The notes beneath the pieces were generated by a model. The model made no database searches and was not told the DNA's origin. It saw nothing but the letters and a program-made list of their open reading frames with translations. A DNA stretch of 26,385 bases, from contig CAKQHU010000004.1 in NCBI GenBank assembly GCA_934234275.1, forward strand, positions 1 through 26,385, written 5' to 3'. The stretch's first letter is position 1. Every line of letters begins with the position of its first letter. The stretch comes from an uncultured Phascolarctobacterium sp. Lineage in GTDB: Bacteria; Bacillota; Negativicutes; Acidaminococcales; Acidaminococcaceae. Both the position numbers and the translations under genes were made by a program. Shown one piece after another: positions 1-6,184 of this stretch.

Positions 1-24
1 TACATTAAACAAATCCATACACAT
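1..24 (-). CDS. N-terminal start of a gene cut by the window edge
   Basis: Only eight codons are visible, reading MCMDLFNV if the first ATG (22-24) is used. A GGAGG ribosome-binding site sits eight bases upstream, and a good promoter lies further upstream at 97-125. The product cannot be identified. The signals are reasonable but the coding stretch is too short to prove a gene. Confidence 0.4.
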
Positions 25-96
25 AGCCCCTTCCTCCATTTATTACAGCTTTTATCTAAGCAAAATATCTGTTTTTTGCCAGACTTGATTACATTT

Positions 97-125
97 ATTG
101 TACACTTTAATAAGCAAGATGTAAA
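97..125 (-). promoter_or_regulatory. Predicted sigma70-type promoter for the edge gene
   Basis: On the minus strand TTTACA (120-125) and TACAAT (97-102) are separated by exactly 17 bases. It points away from metY toward the partial gene at 1-24, with about 70 bases of leader. Confidence 0.55.
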
Positions 126-148
126 CAAATAGTATAGCATAACTATGT

Positions 149-180
149 AAAAAAGAAGACCGGCCCACAGGACCGGCCTT
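149..180 (-). terminator. Rho-independent terminator of the metA-metY operon
   Basis: On the minus strand an 11-bp stem (two G-U pairs) with a three-base loop at 156-180 is followed by a run of six T at 149-154. It begins 27 bases after the metY stop, so it should end the methionine operon transcript. Confidence 0.85.
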
Positions 181-206
181 CAAACTTTATTATAAAATGA
201 CACGCT

Positions 207-1496
207 TTATTCTGTAATACCTGCCAAAGCCTGCTGCAAATCTGCCAGCAAATCTTCCTTATCCTCCAAACCGCAGGACAGGCGCACCAAGCCTGCAGGA
301 ATACCTGCCACTGCCAGCTGCTCATCCGTCATCTGACGATGCGTTGTAGTTGCCGGGTTCAGGCAGCAAGTGCGCGCGTCGGCAACATGCGTTTCGATTG
401 CCGCAAGCTGCAAGCGCTTCATAAAGGCTTCCGCCGCCTTACGTCCTCCCTTCAGGTTGAAGGAAACTACGCCGCAGCCGCCGTTGCCAAGATATTTTTG
501 CGCCAAAGCATAGTATTTATTGGACTTAAGTCCGGGATAGTTAACATATTCCACCTGCGGCTGCTGTTCCAAAAATTCTGCTATAGCCTGAGCGTTTTCT
601 ACGTGGCGCGGCATACGCACATGCAGCGATTCCAAGCCAAGATTCAGGATGAACGCGCTTTGCGGTGACTGCACAGCGCCGAAATCACGCATCAGCTGTG
701 CCGTTGCCTTCGTAATAAACGCACCCTCCTTGCCAAACTTTTCGGCGTAGGTGATACCGTGATAGGATTCATCAGGTGCGCACAGGCCGGGGAACTTGTC
801 GGCATGCGCCAGCCAGTCGAACTTGCCGCCGTCGATAATCGCACCGCCCAGGCAGGCAGCATGTCCATCCATATACTTCGTCGTAGAATGCGTTACAATG
901 TCTGCACCCCATTCAATAGGACGGCAGTTAATCGGTGTCGGAAAGGTGTTATCCACGATCAAGGGCACACCATGACGATGTGCTGCGTTGGCAAATTTTT
1001 CAATATCCAGCACCGTCAGTGCGGGGTTAGCAATAATTTCGCCAAACACTGCCTTGGTGTTGTCCTGAAAAGCAGCGTCCAGCTCCTCGTCCGTAGCATC
1101 GGGAGAAACGAAGGTCGCTGTTACACCCATCTTTGCCAGCGTTACGTCAATCAGATTATAGCTGCCGCCGTAAATAGAAGAAGAAGCAACGATGTGGCTG
1201 CCTGCCTCGCAGATGTTGAACAGGGCAAAGAAGTTCGCTGCCTGTCCGGAGGAAGTGAGCATTGCTGCAGCGCCACCCTCCAGCTCCGCAATTTTTGCCG
1301 CTACGTAGTCGCAGGTCGGGTTTTGCAGGCGGGAGTAAAAATAGCCTGTAGCCTCCAGGTCGAATAGCTTGCCCATCGCCTCGCTTGTGTCATATTTAAA
1401 GGTAGTTGATTGGATAATAGGAATCTGGCGCGGTTCACCATTGCCCGGTTTGTAACCGCCTACTAAGCATTTTGTATTAATCTTGAAATCACTCAT
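207..1496 (-). CDS. metY: O-acetylhomoserine sulfhydrylase (aminocarboxypropyltransferase)
   Basis: This cytosolic PLP enzyme makes homocysteine (or methionine) from O-acetylhomoserine and sulfide (or methanethiol), the direct-sulfhydrylation branch of methionine synthesis. The 429-residue length is normal for the family. The Cys/Met-metabolism PLP fold is visible throughout: a SSGQAAN segment near residues 82-88, VDNTF at 181-185, and the PLP-binding lysine at about residue 207 in STTKYMDGHA. The start has an AAGGAG site seven bases upstream. It lies 33 bp after metA in the same direction, so the two are almost certainly co-transcribed and both are under the methionine T-box. The pairing with an acetyl-type MetA (Glu111) supports O-acetylhomoserine as substrate. 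A cystathionine gamma-synthase-like role is less likely because of the length and sequence. Confidence 0.95.
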   Translation of the reverse strand: MSDFKINTKCLVGGYKPGNGEPRQIPIIQSTTFKYDTSEAMGKLFDLEATGYFYSRLQNPTCDYVAAKIAELEGGAAAMLTSSGQAANFFALFNICEAGSHIVASSSIYGGSYNLIDVTLAKMGVTATFVSPDATDEELDAAFQDNTKAVFGEIIANPALTVLDIEKFANAAHRHGVPLIVDNTFPTPINCRPIEWGADIVTHSTTKYMDGHAACLGGAIIDGGKFDWLAHADKFPGLCAPDESYHGITYAEKFGKEGAFITKATAQLMRDFGAVQSPQSAFILNLGLESLHVRMPRHVENAQAIAEFLEQQPQVEYVNYPGLKSNKYYALAQKYLGNGGCGVVSFNLKGGRKAAEAFMKRLQLAAIETHVADARTCCLNPATTTHRQMTDEQLAVAGIPAGLVRLSCGLEDKEDLLADLQQALAGITE

Positions 1497-1529
1497 TTTC
1501 TATCGCTCCTTTAACAATTTATCATTATA

Positions 1530-2540
1530 TTATTGGTTGGCAGGAATTGCGGCACCCATGCGCTGCAGCTGCAAAAGAATTTTATTATAGTCGCCCAAAG
1601 CCTTATCCAGCTTATTGCCGCTTGCCGGTGCCAGCTCGTGCAAATCATACGGCGTATCCTGGTAAACAATGTTCAGCCAGTTCATATAGAACAGATGCGC
1701 GTAGCTGCGCCATTTAAATACAGGCTCCTGCGTTGTATCGCCATCAGGGAAGTAGAACTCCGGTAAATCAATCGGCAAATTCTTTTTCTTATCACGGAAA
1801 TATTCATTAGCCAAGGTATAGCGATCATATTCGAAATGACCTAAAACGAAAATGCGGCGCAAATCCTTGGTAGCGCAGATGTTGATACCGTTTTCTACCG
1901 AACGTGACAGCACCTGCAGAGCCTTGCAGGCATCAATCGCATCATCATCAACAGCAGTATGACGTGACTGAGGAATAAAGTATCTATCGTCAAAGCCACG
2001 CAGCAGCGGATGATTCTTCACTGTCAGGCCATAGGGGAAGATGCCAAACATCTTCGCCGGCAAAACAGTTTTGTTAACACCGTAATAATGGTACAAGGCA
2101 GCCTGCGCTCCCCAACAAAGTGTCATCGTAGAATAACAGTGATATTCTGCCCAGTCCAGATAAGCTTCGATTTCTTTCCAGTAATCAACAGCCTCAAAGG
2201 GAATAGTTTCTACCGGTGCGCCCGTCATTAAGAATGCATCGTAATAGCGGTCCTTGATATCATCAAACTCCAGATAAGCGCGGTCAAGATACGAATTGTC
2301 GGTATGCGTAGTTTCACGGCTCACAGTACGGCAGAAATCAACCTCTATCTGCAGCGGAGAATTGCCCAAAAGACGCAGCAGTTGAATTTCTGTCGGCTTC
2401 TTCAGCGGCATCAGGTTCAGCACGCACACCTTCAGCGGGCGAATACGCTGCGTTGTCGCGCGTTGCTCAGTCATGGTAAAAATTCCTTCCTCCTGCAGTT
2501 GGCAGATAGCGGATAAATGGTCATTGATTTTAATCGGCAT
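1530..2540 (-). CDS. metA: Homoserine O-acetyltransferase, MetA family
   Basis: It activates homoserine with an acyl group as the first committed step of methionine synthesis. The 336-residue protein has the MetA/HTS glutamine-amidotransferase-like fold with the catalytic Cys142 in LCWGAQAALYHYYGV and the GHFEYDRYTL motif carrying the catalytic His and Glu. Residue 111, in TGAPVE, is glutamate. In this family Glu111 goes with acetyl-CoA and Gly111 with succinyl-CoA, so although such proteins are often named homoserine succinyltransferase, acetyl transfer is predicted. An AGGAGG site precedes the ATG by seven bases. A T-box leader lies immediately upstream and metY, which uses O-acetylhomoserine, follows 33 bp downstream. 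Family assignment is very secure; acyl specificity is inferred from one residue plus context. Confidence 0.95.
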   Translation of the reverse strand: MPIKINDHLSAICQLQEEGIFTMTEQRATTQRIRPLKVCVLNLMPLKKPTEIQLLRLLGNSPLQIEVDFCRTVSRETTHTDNSYLDRAYLEFDDIKDRYYDAFLMTGAPVETIPFEAVDYWKEIEAYLDWAEYHCYSTMTLCWGAQAALYHYYGVNKTVLPAKMFGIFPYGLTVKNHPLLRGFDDRYFIPQSRHTAVDDDAIDACKALQVLSRSVENGINICATKDLRRIFVLGHFEYDRYTLANEYFRDKKKNLPIDLPEFYFPDGDTTQEPVFKWRSYAHLFYMNWLNIVYQDTPYDLHELAPASGNKLDKALGDYNKILLQLQRMGAAIPANQ

Positions 2541-2601
2541 TGTTTGTTCCTCCTACATTTCCTAACTTAGATTTTCGACTTGCTACAGGAGGATAAGCAA
2601 T

Positions 2602-2642
2602 AAAAAAAGCTTCCGTTCCTGTAAAACTACAGGGACGAAAGC
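2602..2642 (-). terminator. Regulated terminator hairpin of the T-box
   Basis: On the minus strand a stem of about 15 bp with a four-base loop (2609-2642) is followed by seven T. Its 5' arm lies next to the T-box sequence, as expected when terminator and antiterminator are mutually exclusive. It ends about 60 bases before the metA start. Confidence 0.88.
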
Positions 2643-2897
2643 GTTGCTTCGTGATACCACCCTAATTCATCCATATGTCACCACACGGACCTCATCAAGT
2701 ACGCAGGGATTGTTTACCCTTTAATACTCCAGCACTGTAACGGGTGCACCCGGACGGCCTAAATGCATGCATCTCAGCCCATCGGCTCCAAGACCATCTT
2801 CAATGTCACCACCTGCTCCCTCTTGCACCATCACGAAGGCTCTCTTTGCCAGGCTCGTACATTTACTCTTCTCTTCATCGCCCATTATTAAGTTATG
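2602..2897 (-). promoter_or_regulatory. T-box leader, methionine specific, controlling metA-metY
   Basis: Read on the minus strand the leader shows the class I T-box order. Stem I begins with GATGAAGAG, then AGAGAG and GGTGCAAG elements of the distal stem. The specifier region GAAGATGGTC-TTGGAGC places ATG at 2795-2797, which would pair with the tRNA-Met anticodon. The T-box sequence itself, AGGGTGGTATCACG, lies at 2650-2663, and a strong terminator follows at 2602-2642. Uncharged tRNA-Met should stabilise the antiterminator and turn on metA and metY. The 5' end is inferred from the promoter at 2904-2932. Confidence 0.94.
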
Positions 2898-2903
2898 TGC
2901 ATG

Positions 2904-2932
2904 ATAATACAGTAATTCTTTGTAACTGTCAA
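2904..2932 (-). promoter_or_regulatory. Promoter of the T-box/metA/metY operon
   Basis: A perfect TTGACA (2927-2932) and TATTAT (2904-2909) are separated by 17 bases on the minus strand. Transcription would start near 2897, at the 5' end of T-box stem I. Confidence 0.85.
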
Positions 2933-3078
2933 TAAAAAGTTGCAGTTTTCTCACAGAAAAAGTATATAGCGCAGATTTTGTAAAGTAGGTTACAGAAATT
3001 TGCACAAAATTGGTAATACCTACGGTATCCTGATCTTCCGTATGCTATGTGTACTGCTTTTTTGTTCAGTACCCTATG

Positions 3079-3107
3079 TTGTGTTTTGCCGGAGCAAATA
3101 TTATAAT
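3079..3107 (+). promoter_or_regulatory. Possible promoter toward the repeats and fic
   Basis: TTGTGT (3079-3084) and a perfect TATAAT (3102-3107) are 17 bases apart. The -35 is weak. A start near 3114 would put the four 41-bp hairpin repeats into the fic leader. It would also truncate the ribosome-binding site of the small ORF at 3126, so that ORF and this promoter do not easily go together. Confidence 0.42.
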
Positions 3108-3125
3108 TAAAGGAGAGAAAACAGT

Positions 3126-3260
3126 ATGCCGTTAACATCTTCTTTCTACAGTATGTACATCAATTCGCAAGATTTTAGTTGTCTTTTGGAAAATCAGCCT
3201 TTTTTACCAAAGACGTTAATTGTCTTTTGGAAAATCGGCCTTTTTTACCAAAGACGTTAG
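3126..3260 (+). CDS. Possible 44-residue leader ORF running into the repeats
   Basis: An ATG with an AAAGGAGAG site about ten bases upstream opens a 44-codon frame that ends with a TAG inside the second 41-bp repeat. The second half of the peptide is just translated repeat sequence. No homology is recognised. The ribosome-binding site is the only support, and the most likely promoter start would fall inside it. It may be chance. Confidence 0.22.
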   Translation: MPLTSSFYSMYINSQDFSCLLENQPFLPKTLIVFWKIGLFYQRR

Positions 3261-3344
3261 CTGTCTTTTGGAAAATCGGCCTTTTTTGCCAAAGACGTTT
3301 AGTATCTTTTGGAAAATTAGCCCTTTTTACCAAAGACGTTAGGA
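3181..3344 (+). repeat. Four tandem 41-bp hairpin-forming repeats upstream of fic
   Basis: Units start at 3181, 3222, 3263 and 3304, exactly 41 bp apart. Each begins GTCTTTTGGAAAA (ATCTTTT in unit 4) and contains ACCAAAGACGTT (GCCAAAGACGTT in unit 3), so each can fold into a stem of about 12 bp with two single-base bulges. Substitutions fall mainly in the loop and the unit junction. Because 41 is not a multiple of three, the reading frame changes from unit to unit, so the conserved property is the DNA or RNA structure and not a peptide. The last unit runs directly into the AGGAG site of fic at 3341-3345. Confidence 0.95.
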
Positions 3345-3350
3345 GTAAAT

Positions 3351-4553
3351 ATGAAATATGAACCACTAAAAAAAGTATATTATACCAATGAAAACGGCTA
3401 TGAATTAGAGTATTCCAAACGCTATGCCGCACCTTTTACCCAACATTTTGATATGCCCATCAAAGAATATAATCGCAAAAATACTTATTCAGCATTTCTC
3501 ATTTACACGCAAGAAATAGCGCTACTCATGGAGCAGATATACAAATCATACGAAACACTGTTGTATGTAATACATTCTGTGCCTAAAATAGTGTTAGATC
3601 AATTTACGTTATTGTCTATACTTGAAGAAGTTAAATCTACCAATGAAATAGAAGGTATCCATAGCACAAGGAAAGAATTGCGTGATATCATTGACGGTAC
3701 TGCACCACGTTCGGCACGTTTCACTTCAGTAATTCATAAGTATGAAGATTTGCTGGGGAGAACTGATATAAAATTCAAAACATGTGAAGACGTAAGAGCT
3801 TTTTACGATGATTTTGCACATGCTGAAGTTATTGCAGAAAATCCTGACAACGAATTAGACGGTAAATTATTCCGAAAGTCTTCTGTTGATATTGATTCCG
3901 GCACCGGTAAAACCATTCATCAAGGAGTTATGCCTGAAGAACGGATTATAAGTTTAATGCAGTATGCTTTAGAGCTTTTAAACGATGAAAGCGTTCCATT
4001 ACTTGTCAGGGTAAGTATATTCCATTATTTTTTTGCTTATATCCATCCCTTTTATGATGGTAATGGCAGAACAGATAGATTTATTACCTCTTATTTTCTA
4101 TCTAAACACTTCCACCCATTAGCTTCATTAAGGTTATCTATTTTTATAAAAAAAAATCGTGCAACTTATTATGCTCTTTTCAAAGAAGCTGACAGTGAAA
4201 GAAACAGAGGCGATATGACTCCGTTTGTCACTGGCTTTATGCGACTCTTGTTATCTACTTTTAATGATACAATTGCAGTACTTCAACGCAAAGAGACTCA
4301 GTTGGAAACATACAGAGCTAAAGTTGATAAATTTATCAGTGATGATGATTTACTGCAAAATATTTACTACATTCTCTTGCAGGCAGCTTTATTTTATGGT
4401 CAAGGTATTCCGATGGCTCAACTAGTAAAACTGACGGACAAATCTCAAAAAACTATAAAAATACGCCTTGAGTCAATGCCTAAAGAACATTTGATAATTA
4501 CTACTGTCAACAGAGTCAAGTATTACAAGTTAAACCTTTTGATGTTTAAATAA
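3351..4553 (+). CDS. Fic family protein (class II, self-inhibited AMP-transferase)
   Basis: Fic enzymes transfer AMP (or another nucleotide part) from a nucleotide to a hydroxyl side chain of a target protein. The 400-residue protein has an N-terminal inhibitory motif TNEIEG at residues 97-102, matching the (S/T)xxxE(G/N) pattern that blocks ATP binding in class II Fic proteins. The catalytic motif HPFYDGNGR is at residues 232-240, with the essential His232 intact. The C-terminal 80 or so residues look like a winged-helix segment, as in many stand-alone Fic regulators. An AGGAG site lies five bases before the ATG. The gene stands alone, with no FicA/antitoxin-like small gene beside it, which agrees with inhibition in cis. 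Four hairpin repeats form its leader. The target cannot be told from sequence; autoregulation by self-AMPylation is one option known in the family. Confidence 0.94.
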   Translation: MKYEPLKKVYYTNENGYELEYSKRYAAPFTQHFDMPIKEYNRKNTYSAFLIYTQEIALLMEQIYKSYETLLYVIHSVPKIVLDQFTLLSILEEVKSTNEIEGIHSTRKELRDIIDGTAPRSARFTSVIHKYEDLLGRTDIKFKTCEDVRAFYDDFAHAEVIAENPDNELDGKLFRKSSVDIDSGTGKTIHQGVMPEERIISLMQYALELLNDESVPLLVRVSIFHYFFAYIHPFYDGNGRTDRFITSYFLSKHFHPLASLRLSIFIKKNRATYYALFKEADSERNRGDMTPFVTGFMRLLLSTFNDTIAVLQRKETQLETYRAKVDKFISDDDLLQNIYYILLQAALFYGQGIPMAQLVKLTDKSQKTIKIRLESMPKEHLIITTVNRVKYYKLNLLMFK

Positions 4554-4618
4554 TTAAGAACGGAAGATTTTGGCATTAGTCAATTAACCTCTTTTAATTA
4601 ATCACAATGTCAACAACA

Positions 4619-4659
4619 AACACCGCCATGCACGCTGTATGCGCTCGTTTGGCGGTGTT
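4619..4659 (+). terminator. Strong hairpin downstream of fic
   Basis: AACACCGCCA (4619-4628) pairs perfectly with TGGCGGTGTT (4650-4659), with a smaller inner GCA/TGC pairing. No T-run follows on either strand, so intrinsic termination is not assured. It lies between fic and the left end of the mobile island. Confidence 0.4.
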
Positions 4660-4683
4660 CTGCTATACTCTAGAATGCATCTT

Positions 4684-4835
4684 GGTACTGTCAATAGTTT
4701 TGCGCAAATTTTTTCAGACATCCTAGCAGAAGTTTAGTTATATAAGTTTAACGGTTAGTGCACTTCACCGTTAAATATCAACTAGCTTCTGCTTTAGATA
4801 CCTTTGCTTATTAAGTTAGTTGTTTTTAAGATATT
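4684..4835 (-). repeat. Left 152-bp inverted copy: IS256-end remnant
   Basis: This stretch is the reverse complement of 11211-11362 with about five mismatches in 152 positions. It includes ten bases equal to the end of the IS256 transposase gene (AATATCTTAA reversed), then the whole 3' end of that element. The identity stops sharply at GGTAC on the outer side. The simplest reading is the tail of a second IS256 copy in opposite orientation whose remainder is gone; the IS30 element starts within about six bases of the break. Confidence 0.9.
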
Positions 4836-4882
4836 GGCTCATTGTATAATGAAATTGCACACCTGAAAAATTGAATAAAAAA

Positions 4883-4958
4883 TAGTCCATTGTGATACCT
4901 TTGTGTTAAGATTAAGTTGCTACACAAAAACTAACTAAGGAGTAATCACAATGGACTA
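4883..4958 (+). promoter_or_regulatory. Inverted repeat that can hide the IS30 transposase start
   Basis: TAGTCCATTGTGAT (4883-4896) is perfectly complementary to ATCACAATGGACTA (4945-4958), which contains the ATG. The adjacent ACCTT can also pair with the AAGG of the ribosome-binding site. In a transcript entering from outside, the start would be buried in this stem. A transcript starting inside the loop would lack the 5' arm and be translated freely. The same layout is known to protect IS10 and IS50 from outside transcription; here it is inferred. Confidence 0.65.
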
Positions 4959-5991
4959 CACCAAAGATATCACAAATCATCAAAAAGGTAAACACGTTTT
5001 TTTAGGAGACCGCAGGGAATTACAAGGAATTCTGTCTGACAGCTCTAAACAGTATTCTCTTCGTCAGCTGGCAAAGTATTTTAACTGTGCTCCAAATACT
5101 ATCAGGAATGAACTCAAGCGTGCTGCTCATCCTCATACCGGTAGATATGGAGCTGCTCGTGCTCAACGTGCCTATATTGCTAGCCATAGCAACAGTATTT
5201 GCAAGTCTAAAAGATTTCTTACAAGTAATTTTGTTACTTGGACTGTTCGAAAAGTATTGCAAGAACACAGGTCTTTGGATGCCTGCCATGGCTATGCCCT
5301 GGACAATCATCTATTTCCTCTCAAAGAAATTGTGTGCGTAAAGACTCTCTATAACTATGTAGATTCCATGCTGCTTAGATTGCGCAACATTGACCTTCCA
5401 TTAAAGGTAAGAAGACGTAGAACAACCCGCAGCATAAAGAAAAATCTGAAGCATATGGGTCGCAGCATAGACGAGAGGGATTCTAATGTGGATGAACGCA
5501 ATGAATTCGGTCATTGGGAAATAGATACTGTTATAGGAAGTAAAAGCAAGAGTGACAACGTGGTGTTGACTCTTGTGGAACGTATAACACGCAAGTATAT
5601 CGCACTGAAAATAACTAGTAAAACATCCTTTGCTGTTAACGAAGGCATTGCTTACCTAAAGGAATACTATGGTACTAAATTCAGTCAGGTGTTTAAGACA
5701 ATTACTAGCGATAATGGAAGCGAGTTTGCAGAACTCTCGCAAATAGAGAATGACACTTCTATAAAAATATACTTCGCACATCCTTACAGTTCTTGGGAAA
5801 GAGGCAGTAATGAGCGCCATAATGGTTTGCTCAGAAGATTCATCCGAAAAGGAAAGAGGATGGACAATTATAGCTACGAAGATATTATTTTTATCGCTGA
5901 TTGGTGTAATTCACTTCCAAGGAAGATTCTGGGATATAAAACTCCAGATGAACTGTTTGACTTTGAGTTGGATAAGATCTATGCATCTTAA
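4951..5991 (+). CDS. IS30-family transposase
   Basis: This 346-residue DDE transposase moves the surrounding IS30 element. An N-terminal helix-turn-helix reads SLRQLAKYFNCAPNTIRNEL at residues 36-55. The catalytic triad is visible as D192 in HWEIDTVIG, D254 in ITSDNGSEF and E288 in ERGSNERHNGLLR, the arrangement and spacing typical of IS30. Length is normal and the frame is unbroken, so the enzyme is probably active. An AAGGAG site precedes the ATG by about eight bases, but both lie in an inverted repeat with the leader. Confidence 0.96.
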   Translation: MDYTKDITNHQKGKHVFLGDRRELQGILSDSSKQYSLRQLAKYFNCAPNTIRNELKRAAHPHTGRYGAARAQRAYIASHSNSICKSKRFLTSNFVTWTVRKVLQEHRSLDACHGYALDNHLFPLKEIVCVKTLYNYVDSMLLRLRNIDLPLKVRRRRTTRSIKKNLKHMGRSIDERDSNVDERNEFGHWEIDTVIGSKSKSDNVVLTLVERITRKYIALKITSKTSFAVNEGIAYLKEYYGTKFSQVFKTITSDNGSEFAELSQIENDTSIKIYFAHPYSSWERGSNERHNGLLRRFIRKGKRMDNYSYEDIIFIADWCNSLPRKILGYKTPDELFDFELDKIYAS

Positions 5992-6010
5992 TTTTCAAAA
6001 AGTGTGCAAC

Positions 6011-6046
6011 TTCTTATTGCAATTTAGATTCTTATTGCAATTTAGA
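6011..6046. repeat. 18-bp tandem duplication at the IS30 right end
   Basis: TTCTTATTGCAATTTAGA occurs twice without a gap (6011-6028 and 6029-6046). The first copy holds the outer part of the right terminal inverted repeat, so the second looks like a duplicated IS end or flank. Confidence 0.85.
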
Positions 6047-6108
6047 AATATATAATTTTACTCTTTTATTCATCTATACCGTCTTGGCGTAGAATACAAT
6101 GTCAAATC

Positions 6109-6164
6109 GTTACAAAGAATAAAGCTCTTGGGTCTACTCCCCCAAGAGCTTTATTCTTTGTAAC
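6109..6164 (-). terminator. 24-bp perfect inverted repeat, terminator of the ABC-3C operon
   Basis: Arms 6109-6132 and 6141-6164 are perfectly complementary with an eight-base loop. The inner GC-rich part (GCTCTTGGG) is flanked by A-rich and T-rich stretches, giving a T-rich 3' side on both strands. It lies 20 bases beyond the stop of the DUF3732-type gene and probably ends that operon. It could also stop transcription coming out of IS30. Confidence 0.72.
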
Positions 6165-6184
6165 CTTTCGACAATCCTCAACTA

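Larger units (their letters stand above)
4841..6023 (+). mobile_element. IS30-family insertion sequence
   Basis: The element is about 1.18 kb with one transposase gene. Imperfect terminal inverted repeats are visible: ATTGTATAATGAAATTGCAC at the left and, reversed from the right end, ATTGCAATAAGAAGTTGCAC, continuing to a shared GAAAA tract. The exact ends are not certain because the right terminal 18 bp are duplicated in tandem, and no clear target duplication is seen. It sits between the IS256-end remnant and the ABC-3C operon. Confidence 0.82.

Noticed and set aside
759..1367. 202-codon plus-strand ORF
   Set aside because: Antisense shadow of metY, which has full family motifs and signals.
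2721..3005. 94-codon minus-strand ORF across the T-box
   Set aside because: The whole stretch is explained by T-box structure and its promoter; the frame has no suitable start signal.
3181..3344. CRISPR array
   Set aside because: Only four units, with no unique spacers: the unit is continuous and hairpin-shaped, and no cas genes are near.
3175..3432. Minus-strand 85-codon ORF made of repeating KRxxFxK-type peptide
   Set aside because: It is the antisense translation of the 41-bp repeats plus the start of fic; the repeat period shifts frame, and there is no ribosome-binding site.
4684..4835. Independent small non-coding repeat element unrelated to IS256
   Set aside because: It includes the last ten bases of the IS256 transposase gene and ends with that element's end, so an IS remnant is simpler; not fully excluded without a genome search.
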